From: Thermopolyspora sp044507605 | GTDB taxonomy: Bacteria; Actinomycetota; Actinomycetes; Streptosporangiales; Streptosporangiaceae | Reading direction: 5' to 3' | Assembly (NCBI GenBank): GCA_044507605.1 | Contig: JBIQJI010000013.1 | Span: 1-64,000 of the forward strand | DNA: 64,000 nt | Shown: one piece after another, positions 48,528-59,630 of the stretch | Position numbering within the stretch: position 1 is the stretch's first letter | Layout of the letters: each line of letters opens with the position of its first letter | Translations under genes and position numbers: made by a program | Notes under the pieces: generated by a model | Databases searched by the model: none | What the model saw: only the letters and a program-made list of their open reading frames with translations | What the model was told of the DNA's origin: nothing

Positions 48528-49487
48528 TTGAGTGCGGGTGGCGGTACGAAAGCGATCATCGCGGCGTTGTCGGCGAACCTCGCCATCGCCGCGGCGAAGT
48601 TCGTGGCGTTCCTGTTCACGGGGTCGTCGTCGATGCTCGCCGAGTCGGTGCACTCGGTGGCCGACTCGGGCAACCAGGTGCTGCTGCTGATCGGCGGCAG
48701 GCGCGCCGCGCGGGGCCGCACCCGCGAGCACCCGTTCGGCTACGGCCGCGAGCGCTACTTCTACGCCTTCGTCGTGGCCGTCGTGCTGTTCACCATCGGT
48801 GCGGTCTTCTCGATCTACGAGGGCTATCACAAGATCTCCCACCCGGCCGAGGTCGAGTCGCCGGTGTGGGCGTTCGCCGTGCTCATCTTCGCGATCGCGG
48901 CCGAGGGCATGTCGTTCCGCACGGCCGTGCGGGAGGCCGCCCCGTTACGGGGTTCCCAGTCGTGGTTCGGCTTCATCCGCCGCACCAAGTCGCCCGAGCT
49001 GCCCGTGGTGCTGCTGGAGGACGCCGGCGCGCTGCTCGGCCTGCTGTTCGCCCTGTTCGGCGTCTCGATGGCCGTCGTCACCGGCGACGGGGTGTGGGAC
49101 GGCATCGGCACCCTCATGATCGGCCTGCTGCTGGGCGGCATCGCGGTGATCCTGGCCACCGAGACCAAGTCGCTGCTGATCGGCGAGAGCGCGGGCCCCG
49201 AGGTCGAGGCCCGCATCGTCGAGGCGCTGACCGCCGGCCCCGAGGTGTCCAGTGTCATCCACCTGCGCACCCTCCACCTCGGCCCCGAGGAGCTCCTGGT
49301 CGCCGCCAAGATCGCCGTGGAGCACGACGAGACGGCCGCCGAGGTGGCCCGGGGCATCGACGAGGCCGAGCGCCGTGTCCGCGCCGCCGTCCCCATCGCC
49401 AGGGTCATCTACCTCGAACCCGACCTGTACCGCACCGATCCCGCCCCCTCCTCCGATAGCTCCCCCGCCACGAACGGCACCCACTGA
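48528..49487 (+). CDS. Cation diffusion facilitator family transporter
   Basis: A 319-residue membrane protein. The CDF signature AESVHSVADSGNQVLLLIGG (helix 2, with metal-site residues H and D) is at about 39-58, followed by HPFGYGRERYFYAFV and VLLEDAGALLGLLFALFGV (helix 5, with E-D-x3 in place of the more usual HxxxD). Six helices are followed by a 90-residue cytoplasmic metal-binding-like domain. Such proteins export divalent cations such as zinc or manganese in exchange for protons. TTG 48528 is preferred, with AGGCGGAG upstream. A proline- and serine-rich tail ends the protein. Confidence 0.88.
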   Translation: MSAGGGTKAIIAALSANLAIAAAKFVAFLFTGSSSMLAESVHSVADSGNQVLLLIGGRRAARGRTREHPFGYGRERYFYAFVVAVVLFTIGAVFSIYEGYHKISHPAEVESPVWAFAVLIFAIAAEGMSFRTAVREAAPLRGSQSWFGFIRRTKSPELPVVLLEDAGALLGLLFALFGVSMAVVTGDGVWDGIGTLMIGLLLGGIAVILATETKSLLIGESAGPEVEARIVEALTAGPEVSSVIHLRTLHLGPEELLVAAKIAVEHDETAAEVARGIDEAERRVRAAVPIARVIYLEPDLYRTDPAPSSDSSPATNGTH

Positions 49488-49598
49488 GCAGGCCACCGAG
49501 CAGGCCACCGAGGACGGCACCGAGCAGGCGCTTGGGGCAGTCGCCGAGGGCGGCACCGGCGGCGGCGCCGGGGGCGCGGCCGTCCTGGCGGACCCGGC

Positions 49599-49931
49599 CT
49601 AGCGGCGGCCGAGCAGGCGCAGCGCCTTCTCCTTCTCGAAGTCGAGGGCCCGCCGGGGCGTCCGCAGCCGGCCGATGCGCAGCCCGAGGTCGCGCACGTC
49701 CTGGGCGACGGCCGGATCGCTGAGCACCCGGAGCCCGAAGGCCAGCGCGGCGGGGGAGACGCCGAAGCGCCGTTCGAGTTCGACGGCCTGGCGTACGGCG
49801 TCCAGCTCCGCCTCGCCGAAGCGTCGGTGCGCCCCCTGCTCCCGCACCGGCGGCAGCAGGCCGAGCGCCTCCCGGTAGCGGAGCATGCGGGGCGACATAC
49901 CGAGCCGCCGGGCCGCTTCAGTGATACGCAT
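49599..49931 (-). CDS. Small MerR family regulator
   Basis: A 110-residue protein. The MerR helix-turn-helix is RITEAARRLGMSPRMLRYREALGLLPP (2-28), then HRRFGEAELDAVRQAVELERRFGVS, and a short coiled-coil-like C-terminus that lacks an effector domain. The wing has the typical R-x-F sequence. It is divergent from sahH, with 112 bases between the start codons, so it could regulate sahH or itself. The upstream DNA at 49938-49955 is T-rich and probably holds its promoter. The ATG at 49931 begins the HTH directly. Confidence 0.85.
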   Translation of the reverse strand: MRITEAARRLGMSPRMLRYREALGLLPPVREQGAHRRFGEAELDAVRQAVELERRFGVSPAALAFGLRVLSDPAVAQDVRDLGLRIGRLRTPRRALDFEKEKALRLLGRR

Positions 49932-50043
49932 ACCACCGATTCTTACATTTTTTCGTCAGTTTCCCCGCTCTCCGCGTGCGGTGCGTCGTATCGGGCTTCT
50001 ACACTCGCAGGCGACACGTTGCGACGGTGGAGAGGACTTACAC

Positions 50044-51474
<1,431 letters not shown>

Positions 51475-51521
51475 CGGTGCTTACGGCACGGGCACGGCCC
51501 CGGACGAGACGGGTGGCGTAA

Positions 51522-52811
51522 GTGGAGCACGATCGCGGCGGCGGGCCTGGGCGCGATGCCCCCGGGCCCGCCGGCAGCGCGCTCGCGGAGGCGGGCGAGC
51601 GGCGCATCGACTGGGCGGCGAGGTTCATGCCGGTGCTCCAGGCCATCGGCGTGCGGTTCGAGCAGGACCGTCCGCTCGCCGGGCTGCGCATCGCCGCCTG
51701 CCTGCACGTCACCGCCGAGACCGCCGTGCTCATCGGGGCGCTGCGGGCCGGCGGCGCCCAGGTCGCGCTGGCGGCGTCCAACCCGCTGTCCACGCAGGAC
51801 GACGTCGGCGCGGCCCTCGCCACCTACGGCGTGGCCGTGCACGCCCGCGCGGGGGTCGACCGCGACACCTACTACCGGCACATCCACCGCACGCTCGACA
51901 TCGCCCCCGACATCGTGCTCGACGACGGCTGCGACCTGGTCAACACCCTGCACACCGAGCGCACCGAGCTGCTCGGCGGGGTGTCGGGCGGCTGTGAGGA
52001 GACCACGACCGGTGTCATCAGGCTGCGCCGCATGGCGGCCGAGGGCGAGCTGCGGTTCCCGGTGGTAGCGGTCAACGACACCCGCACCAAGCGCATGTTC
52101 GACAACCGCTACGGCACCGGCCAGTCCACCCTCGACGGCATCATGCGCGCCACCAACGCCCTGCTGGCCGGCCGCACGGTCGTCGTCGCGGGATTCGGTT
52201 TCTGCGGCAGGGGCGTCGCCGAGCGGGCGCGCGGCCTCGGCGCGCGGGTCATCGTGACCGAGATCGACCCGGTGAAGGCCCTCGACGCGAGCCTGCAGGG
52301 CTACGAGGTGCGGCCCATGGCCGAGGCGGCCGGTGAGGGCGACGTGTTCGTCACCGTGACCGGCAACCGCGACGTCATCAGGGGCGAGCATCTGGCCCTG
52401 ATGAAGGACGGCGCCATCTTGGCCAACGCCGGGCACTTCGACGTGGAGATCGACCTGCCGGCGCTCGCCGCCCTCGCCGAGGAGATCCGGCCCGGCGTCC
52501 GCCCGAACACCGACGAGTACGTGCTGGCCGACGGCCGCCGCCTCCTGTTGCTGGCGGAGGGCCGGGTGGTCAACCTCACCGCCGCGGAGGGGCACCCCGC
52601 CGCGGTGATGGACATGTCCTTCTCCGCCCAGGCCCTCGCGGTCGCCTGGCTCGCCCGCGAATACTCCGCCCTGCCGCCGGGCGTGTACGACGTGCCGGAG
52701 GACATCGACGCCGAGGTGGCCCACCTGAAACTCGCCGCGACGGGCATCGCCATCGACACCCTGACCGACGAGCAGACGGCCTACCTGCGTTCCTGGCGCA
52801 ACGGCTCCTGA
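51522..52811 (+). CDS. Second SAH hydrolase-like protein of the short (archaeal/Thermotoga) type
   Basis: A 429-residue paralogue. It keeps the core: NDTRTKRMFDNRYG with the substrate lysine and aspartate, CEETTTGV, and the NAD loop GFGFCGRGVAE. It lacks the ~40-residue insert and the KPDHYRY tail of the upstream enzyme, ending instead with TDEQTAYLRSWRNGS. This is the architecture of archaeal and Thermotoga SAH hydrolases, some of which in methanogens act on S-inosylhomocysteine. A 25-residue N-terminal extension is Gly/Pro-rich. GTG 51522 is used; ribosome signals are weak. It probably shares the sahH transcript, which ends at the hairpin at 52838-52891. Confidence 0.88.
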   Translation: MEHDRGGGPGRDAPGPAGSALAEAGERRIDWAARFMPVLQAIGVRFEQDRPLAGLRIAACLHVTAETAVLIGALRAGGAQVALAASNPLSTQDDVGAALATYGVAVHARAGVDRDTYYRHIHRTLDIAPDIVLDDGCDLVNTLHTERTELLGGVSGGCEETTTGVIRLRRMAAEGELRFPVVAVNDTRTKRMFDNRYGTGQSTLDGIMRATNALLAGRTVVVAGFGFCGRGVAERARGLGARVIVTEIDPVKALDASLQGYEVRPMAEAAGEGDVFVTVTGNRDVIRGEHLALMKDGAILANAGHFDVEIDLPALAALAEEIRPGVRPNTDEYVLADGRRLLLLAEGRVVNLTAAEGHPAAVMDMSFSAQALAVAWLAREYSALPPGVYDVPEDIDAEVAHLKLAATGIAIDTLTDEQTAYLRSWRNGS

Positions 52812-52837
52812 CCCGGCGGCGCGCAGGACACGACTGT

Positions 52838-52891
52838 GGGGCGGGTAGGACCGACGCCGCCTCTCCCAAGAGCGTCGGCCGTACCCGCCCC
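52838..52891. terminator. Strong hairpin between convergent genes
   Basis: A 10-bp perfect stem (52838-52847 with 52882-52891), a 3x3 internal mismatch, then a 7-bp perfect stem (52851-52857 with 52872-52878) enclose a 14-base loop. It starts 27 bases after the second SAH hydrolase stop and 81 bases from the end of the convergent RDD gene, so it can end transcription from both sides. No poly-T run is present. Confidence 0.8.
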
Positions 52892-52971
52892 GATCTGCGG
52901 GCGTGCCCCATTGCCCACTTCGTCACCCTTGCCCGACTCTGGTCGGGCTAACCATGCATGACACCGTAAAT

Positions 52972-53916
52972 TCAGACGGGTGGTAGGAAGCCGCCCGGAG
53001 TCGGCGGCGCCGCTCCGCTCGGCGGCGTGGCCGGGGGCGGCGCGGGCGCCCCGGCAGCGGACGTTCCAGGAGAAGGCGGAGGCGCGGCGGAGGACGGCGC
53101 CGCGGGCGCGGCACCGGCGGCCGGGGCCGGACCCCCCTCGGCCGGACGCCCCTCGGACCCAAGGGCTCCGGTGCCGGTGCGGGCGAGCCGGAGCCCGCCG
53201 CGGCGGCGGCGCTCGGCGAGCACGGCCGCGAGATAGGCGGACGTGGGCGCTCCCGGCGGGGGCGGCGGCGTGACGTACGCCATCATCTGGGCCGCGATGC
53301 GGCCGCCCAGGTCGGACCGGACGGCGGGCGCGAGCTGGTGCTGCCGCGCCAGGAAGCGCCGCGCCGTGTTGGCGACCTCGTCGGGCAGCAGGGCAAGCTC
53401 CAGTGTGGCCGCCCACGCCGCCAGTTGCGGCGGCATCGGCGGCGGCGGGGGCTCGGCCGGGCCGCGTTCCCCGATCACGACCGTGCCGGCGAAAAGGTCG
53501 CCGAGCCGCTTGCCCTTGGGCGAGATGAGCGAGCAGATGAGCGCGCCCGCTCCGAAGAGCCCCCAGATCTCCAGCACGCTCGCCAGCCCGCGCACCAGCG
53601 CCTGCCGGAACAGCTCCGGCCCGCCATCGTCGCCCACCACGCGCAGCCCCAGCGCCAGCTTGCCGAGGCTGCGCCCGTTCGTCAGCGTCTCGAAGATCAC
53701 GGGGTATCCGACGGTGACGAGCACGGCCAGCAGGATGGTCAGGCCTTTCTCCAGCGCCGGGTCGATGACGATGACGGCCATCCCGAGCAGGAGGTAGACC
53801 CCGATCATCAGCGCCAGCTGCACCGTCATGTCGACGACCTGCGCCACCGCCCGCGCCGGCGCCTGCGCCACCCGCACCTCGAGGACGACGGCCTCACCGG
53901 TCACGACATCAGCCAT
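52972..53916 (-). CDS. RDD family membrane protein with proline/alanine-rich tail
   Basis: A 314-residue protein. The RDD domain (about 15-155) has three helices, with the diagnostic charged residues in AVAQVVDMTVQLALM, LTNGRSLGKLALGLRVV and SPKGKRLGDLFAGTVVI. In place of the first Arg-Asp-Asp signature only VVD is seen. The rest is a cytoplasmic helical part (about 170-245) and a long Pro/Ala/Gly tail. RDD proteins are of poorly known function; some are linked to stress and ion homeostasis. RDD and SpoIIM-like proteins regularly accompany MoxR-DUF58 blocks in actinomycetes, as here. Confidence 0.88.
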   Translation of the reverse strand: MADVVTGEAVVLEVRVAQAPARAVAQVVDMTVQLALMIGVYLLLGMAVIVIDPALEKGLTILLAVLVTVGYPVIFETLTNGRSLGKLALGLRVVGDDGGPELFRQALVRGLASVLEIWGLFGAGALICSLISPKGKRLGDLFAGTVVIGERGPAEPPPPPMPPQLAAWAATLELALLPDEVANTARRFLARQHQLAPAVRSDLGGRIAAQMMAYVTPPPPPGAPTSAYLAAVLAERRRRGGLRLARTGTGALGSEGRPAEGGPAPAAGAAPAAPSSAAPPPSPGTSAAGAPAPPPATPPSGAAPPTPGGFLPPV

Positions 53917-53988
53917 GGCCTCATTCTCCCGCCCCGCTCGACCCTTCGCGCCGGCCCGAGCCGAAATGATCCCAGACGGGAAGCGGCG

Positions 53989-54834
53989 TCACCGTCGCTC
54001 CGTCGCGACGCCAAGGCGGCCGGCGATCGGGGCGAGGGCCGCCGGGGCGTCGGTGAAGAAGTGGATGGTGGTGGCCTCGCCGGTGCCGCCGAGGGGGCGG
54101 GTCACGGTGATGGGCCGGGTCAGGGTGACGGCGACGTTCGTCTGGTTGGAGACGGACACGGCGAGACGGCCGTTCTCGACCCTGACCATGCCGCGCTCGT
54201 TGTAGTTCCTGGCCAGGCTGATCGCCGCGATCTGGGCGCGGGGGACGCGCAGGTCGAAGAACGCGCCGTAGCGGATGCGCAGCTCGGTGGGGGAGATGAC
54301 GTGGGGCCGGGTCGCGCAGGCCGCGAGGATCGCCACCACGATGAGGACGGAGTAGACGTCCAGCACGAGCACGATGACGCGCAGGGCCGGCGGGGTGCCG
54401 AACGCGCCCAGCAGCAGGTCGGTCGCCACCGTGTCGACGACCATCACGAAGATCATGATCAGCATCGCCGGGGTCTGCTCGCGGACATAGGGGAGCGGGG
54501 TCGCCCCTTTCGGGACACCGTGGCGGCGGCCCGTCACCCAGAGGAACAGGCTGATCGTGCCCTTGGTGTCGAACTCCACGAGGCGCAGCACCAGCGGCGG
54601 CACCAGACGCCGCAGGGTCGCCCCGGCGGCGGCCCGTCTCGTGGCCCCGGCACGGCGCTCGGCGCGGAACAGCCGGTGCGCCGTGACCGCCTCCAGGGCG
54701 AACACCGCGACGACGACCACCTCGGCCGCCGCGGTCACGGGGGCGGGCAGCGGCACGCCCGACAGCAGCAGGACGGTGAGCAGGAACTCGGCCGGTGGCA
54801 CGGCGAACAGCGCGGCCCGCGCGAGTCTGAGCAT
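53989..54834 (-). CDS. Membrane protein of unknown function
   Basis: A 281-residue protein with four likely helices (about 8-25, 34-50, 120-140 and 150-172) and a C-terminal soluble region of about 105 residues. That region, starting TRPHVISPTELRIRYGAFFDLRVPRAQIAAI, resembles the PH-like domain found in many actinobacterial membrane proteins. I do not recognise a named family. ATG 54834 shares its A with the upstream MerR stop (TGATG), so the two genes are translationally coupled and the MerR probably controls it. GTG 54837 is an alternative start. Confidence 0.72.
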   Translation of the reverse strand: MLRLARAALFAVPPAEFLLTVLLLSGVPLPAPVTAAAEVVVVAVFALEAVTAHRLFRAERRAGATRRAAAGATLRRLVPPLVLRLVEFDTKGTISLFLWVTGRRHGVPKGATPLPYVREQTPAMLIMIFVMVVDTVATDLLLGAFGTPPALRVIVLVLDVYSVLIVVAILAACATRPHVISPTELRIRYGAFFDLRVPRAQIAAISLARNYNERGMVRVENGRLAVSVSNQTNVAVTLTRPITVTRPLGGTGEATTIHFFTDAPAALAPIAGRLGVATERR

Positions 54835-55682
54835 CACGTGGTCTTCATCAGTTCGGCGAGGGCGAGCCGGAAGACCTCGGCCTGCGCGGGGGACAGCTCG
54901 GCGCCCAGGGCCGCCAGCCAGGGCGGGACGGGCGTGTCACGCCAGGTTCCCGATCGCCGTTCGTCGTGAGGCGAACCAGGCGGGTCGTCCGCGTCGGCCG
55001 CCGGCGTCTCCGGGGCGACCGAAGGCCAGGGCCCGCCGGCCGACCTGATCATCGCGGTGGCCATCTCCGCGGGCAGGTGGGCCGCCAGGTCGGCGGCGAG
55101 GACGGCGACGCGGGGGTCGTCGGGCTCGGCCGCGGCCAGCTCGTCGAGGCGTTCGTAAAGGGCGTGGCCGCGGGCCAGGGCGTCCGGGGTCATGAGCGGG
55201 TCCAGCATCGCCATCACCTCGTCCCGCGACGAGGCGTCGGCGACGGAGTCCATCAGCGTCAGCAGCTCGCGGTCGATCTCGGCGCTCTTCGAGCCCTTGG
55301 CGGGCAGGTCGCGCAGCACCGCCGCCATGCCCGCTGACACCATCGCGTCGGGGTGCAGATCGGCCTGGGCGAGCAGCGTGGCCAGGCGGGCACGCCGGGC
55401 GGCGATGGCCTCCTGCTGGCGGGCCAGGTCGGCGTCCAGCTCCGTCAGCACCTCGCGCAGGTCGCGGCCCCGGTCGTCGGCCAGCACGTCGCGTACCTCG
55501 TCCAGGGACAGGCCGGTCTCGGCCAGCCGGCGTATCCGGGCCAGGGCGACGGCGTCGCGCAGCCGGTAGTCGCGGTAGCCGTTGGCCCGGCGCGCCGGCT
55601 CGGGCAGCAGGCCCAGGTGGTGGTAATGGCGCACGGTCCGGGTCGACACCCCGGCCAGCGCGGCGAGCTCGCCTATCCGCAT
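54834..55682 (-). CDS. MerR family regulator, TipAL-like
   Basis: A 282-residue regulator. The DNA-binding part is RIGELAALAGVSTRTVRHYHHLGLLPEPAR (2-31) and YRDYRLRDAVALARIRRLAETGLSLDEV, followed by a dimerisation coiled coil (ELDADLARQQEAIAARRARL). The C-terminal 150 residues form a helical effector domain (MAMLDPLMTPDALARGHALYERLDELAAA). This is similar in length and pattern to other actinobacterial members that bind small molecules. AGGTGG lies before ATG 55682. Its own promoter shows a long spacer with a palindrome, the classic MerR activation target, so autoregulation is very likely. It is coupled to the membrane protein gene downstream. Confidence 0.9.
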   Translation of the reverse strand: MRIGELAALAGVSTRTVRHYHHLGLLPEPARRANGYRDYRLRDAVALARIRRLAETGLSLDEVRDVLADDRGRDLREVLTELDADLARQQEAIAARRARLATLLAQADLHPDAMVSAGMAAVLRDLPAKGSKSAEIDRELLTLMDSVADASSRDEVMAMLDPLMTPDALARGHALYERLDELAAAEPDDPRVAVLAADLAAHLPAEMATAMIRSAGGPWPSVAPETPAADADDPPGSPHDERRSGTWRDTPVPPWLAALGAELSPAQAEVFRLALAELMKTT

Positions 55683-55689
55683 GCCACCT

Positions 55690-55720
55690 ATGAGAAACGT
55701 TGACGCTACGTCAATGTCAA
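55690..55720 (-). promoter_or_regulatory. MerR-type promoter with operator in a 19-base spacer
   Basis: On the minus strand, TTGACA (55715-55720) is followed after 19 bases by TCTCAT (55690-55695). The spacer contains the perfect palindrome TTGACG-TAG-CGTCAA (55700-55714 on the plus strand). Over-long spacers with a central inverted repeat are the hallmark of MerR-activated promoters. Transcription would begin within a few bases of the regulator's ATG, giving a very short or leaderless message. Confidence 0.75.
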
Positions 55721-55877
55721 GCGCCGCCCGGCCCGCCTGACCTGCCCGAGCCGCCCGGGACGATCCGGCGATGGGCCGGTGCCGACCGGCCGGGCCGGTG
55801 GCCGGACGGCGTTCGGCGTTCACCGGTCGTCTCCCGCGTCGCCGATCGCGGCGCCCGATGACCGATAGGCTCCCTTC

Positions 55878-56870
55878 GTGGACGTCGACGCCTTTGTGGC
55901 CGCGCACCGGCCGGCCTGGGACCGGCTGGAGAAGCTGGTGCGCAGGCGCCGCTCCCTGAGCGGTGACGAGGTCGACGAGCTGGTCGACCTGTACCAGCGG
56001 GTCGCGACCCATCTGTCGATCGCGCGGTCCGGCTCCGCCGACCCCGTGCTCGTGGGCCGGCTGTCGGCGCTGGTCGCGCGGGCCAGGTCGGCGGTGACGG
56101 GCGCGCGCACGCCCGCCTGGCGGGAGTTCGCCCGGTTCTGCACGGTGTCGTTCCCCGTCGTGGCCTACCGGGCGCGGTGGTGGTGGCTGGGCGCGGCGGT
56201 GGCGTCCGCGCTGGTGGCCGTGGCGCTCGGCGTGTGGGTGGCGGACAACCCCGACGTACAGGCGTCGATCGCGAGTCCGGCCGAGATCAAGCAGCTCGTC
56301 GAGCACGACTTCGCCGACTACTACTCCGAGAACCCCGCCGCGTCCTTCGCCGGCGAGGTGTGGATCAACAACGCCTGGGTGTCGATGCAGGTGATCGTGA
56401 GCGGCATCCTGCTCGGCGTCCCCATCCCGTACATCCTGTGGACGAACGCCGCGAACGTCGGAGTCAGCGGCGGCCTGATGTTCGCCCACGATCGCGGCGA
56501 CATCTTCTTCGGCCTCATCACCCCCCACGGCCTGCTGGAGCTGACCGCCGTCTTCCTGGCCGCCGGAGCCGGCATGCGCCTCGGCTGGACCGCCATCGCC
56601 CCCGGCGACCGCCCCCGCGGCCAGGCCGTCGCCGAGCAGGGCCGCGCGGTGATGAGCGTGGCCCTCGGCCTCGTTGCGGTCCTGCTGGTCTCCGGCCTCA
56701 TCGAGGGGCTGGTCACCCCGTCCCCCCTGCCCACCTGGGCCCGCATCGGCATCGGCGTGGCCGCCGAGGCCGCCTTCCTCACGTACATCGTCCACTTCGG
56801 CCGCCGCGCGGCGAAGGCCGGCGAGACCGGCGACCTCGACCGCGCCCCCGACACGGCCCCCGTCACCTAG
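55878..56870 (+). CDS. Stage II sporulation protein M (SpoIIM) family membrane protein
   Basis: A 330-residue protein. A cytoplasmic N-terminal helical region (1-95, with WDRLEKLVRRRRSLSGDEVDELVDLYQRVATHLS) is followed by about six helices. NNAWVSMQVIVSGILLGVPIPYIL, then FFGLITPHGLLELTAVFLAAGAGMRLG, is the SpoIIM core signature, with the conserved PHG-x-LE motif. In Bacillus SpoIIM helps remodel the septal wall during engulfment; the actinomycete versions accompany RDD, MoxR and DUF58 genes. GTG 55878 begins DVDAFV. It is divergent from the MerR gene and convergent with the DUF58 operon. Confidence 0.9.
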   Translation: MDVDAFVAAHRPAWDRLEKLVRRRRSLSGDEVDELVDLYQRVATHLSIARSGSADPVLVGRLSALVARARSAVTGARTPAWREFARFCTVSFPVVAYRARWWWLGAAVASALVAVALGVWVADNPDVQASIASPAEIKQLVEHDFADYYSENPAASFAGEVWINNAWVSMQVIVSGILLGVPIPYILWTNAANVGVSGGLMFAHDRGDIFFGLITPHGLLELTAVFLAAGAGMRLGWTAIAPGDRPRGQAVAEQGRAVMSVALGLVAVLLVSGLIEGLVTPSPLPTWARIGIGVAAEAAFLTYIVHFGRRAAKAGETGDLDRAPDTAPVT

Positions 56871-56952
56871 CGGCCCGCTCCTCCCCGGACGGGCCCGAGG
56901 CGGATGGCTCCGAGTCGGGCGGGCCAGAGGCGGGCGGGTCTGAGGCGGCGGG

Positions 56953-58610
56953 TCAGAGGCGGCCGCCGGCCTTGAGGGCCAGGTAGGCGTCGGCGAGGGC
57001 GGGGGCCAGGTCGTGCGGGAGGGCGTCCACCACCTCGACTCCGCCCCGGCGCAGGCGGGTGGTGACGCGGCGGCGCCCGGCGCGCAGGTGCTCGGCGGCG
57101 GCCGCGTCGTAGACGGCCTCGGCGCTGCCGCGGCCGGCGGCCATCTCGGCCACGCGGGGGTCGCTGATGGCGGCGACCAGGAGCAGGTGCCGGGCCGAGA
57201 GGGCCGGGAGCACCGGAAGCAGGCCCTCCTCCATGGCGGCCGGGTTGAGGTCGGTGAGCAGCACCACCAGGCAGCGGCGCCTGGCGCGGGACAGCACGGC
57301 CGCCACCAGCCCGGCCGGGTCCGCTTCGACCAGTTCGGGTTCGAGGGGGGCCATGGCGTCGACCAGCGACGGCAGCAGCGCGGTGCGGGACCGCCCGGGC
57401 ACCCAGGCCCGCACCGCGCGGTCGTAGGCGAGCAGGTCGACGCGGTCGCCCGCGCGGGCGGCGAGGGCGGCCAGCAGCAGGGCGGCGTCCATGGACCAGT
57501 CGAGCCGCGGCCAGCCGGAGGCGATGCCGGGCACCGGGGCGACGCCGACGCGGCCGGCCGAGGTGCGGCCCGTGTCGAGGACGATCAGCACGCGACGGTG
57601 GCGTTCCGGCCGCCAGGTGCGCACCACCACATCGGCCCGGCGCGCCGAGGCGCGCCAGTCGATGGACCGTGCGTCGTCGCCGACGACGTATTCGCGCAGC
57701 GAGTCGAACTCGGTGCCCTGTCCGCGGACCATGGCGGGGTGCGCGCCTTCGAGTTCGCGTAGTCTGGCCAGGCGGGCGGGTAGGTGGCGGCGGCTGTGGA
57801 AGGGCGGGAGCACCCGCACCGACCACGGCACCCGGTGGGAGCCCTGCCTGGCCGCGAGGCCCAGTGGGCCGTAGGAGCGGACGGTGACCGTGACGGCCGC
57901 CGCGTCGCCGCGCCGCAGCGGTGTGAGCGTCATGGCGAGGCGCCGGCGTTCTCCGGCGGGGACGCTCACCCGCAGGCGGCGTGGGATGGCCTGGGCCGAG
58001 GGCGGCCAGGCGTCGCGGATGTCGGCGCGCAGCCGCCGCCGTCCGGGGTTCTCGACCAGCAGGCCGACGGTCACCGTGCCGCCGAGGCGCACCAGCCGCT
58101 CCCCGTCGCGGCGCAGCCGCAGCGGGCGCACCCCGCCCGCCATCAGCAGATCCGCCGTCACCAGGGCGCTCAGCGCCAGCAGCAGCCCGAGCACGGCGTA
58201 TCCCGGTCGCGGCGCCACCAGCACCACCACGGCGCCGAGCGCCGCCAGCAGCCCGGTCCGCCCCGTCAGCGCGATTCCCCCACGCCGGGCCGAGGGCACG
58301 GCCGAAGGCATCGCGGACGGCGCCGGAGACGGCAGGCCCGGCCCACCGGTACGCGGCGCCGGGCCTGGCGCGAAGTCCCCGACGGGAGCCGCGAGGCCGT
58401 CGAGAGGCGACCCGGTCCCTCCTGGCGGGGCCACGGCGGGCGGCGTGGCACTTTCGGGCGCAGCCGCCGTTGCAGGCGATGCGCTCCCTTGGGGCGGGGC
58501 CGCGGTGGCGGGCGGCGTGGCCCTTCCGGGTGCGGCCGCGGCTCCAGGGGACGCGGCCCCTCCCGGCGGGGACGCCGCGCCGGGTGATGGTGTGGGGTCG
58601 GGGGTGGTCA

Positions 58611-58611
<1 letters not shown>
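56953..58611 (-). CDS. DUF58 domain protein (MoxR partner, von Willebrand-like)
   Basis: A 552-residue protein. About 110 Pro/Ala/Gly-rich residues precede two helices (TGLLAALGAVVVLVAP and AVLGLLLALSALVTADLL), a beta-sandwich region, and the DUF58 core with FDSLREYVVGDDARSIDWRASARRADVVVRTW (about 330-361). A von Willebrand-like fold follows with VLIVLDTGRTS in place of the usual DxSxS, so the metal site is partly altered. DUF58 proteins work with MoxR ATPases in the folding or activation of other proteins. ATG 58611 shares its A with the moxR stop (TGATG), showing tight coupling. The last gene of the operon. Confidence 0.88.

Positions 58612-59626
<1,015 letters not shown>

Positions 59627-59630
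<4 letters not shown>

Noticed and set aside
53338..54969. A 544-codon plus-strand open frame across the RDD, membrane and MerR genes
   Set aside because: It is antisense to three well-supported minus-strand genes and has shadow-type composition.
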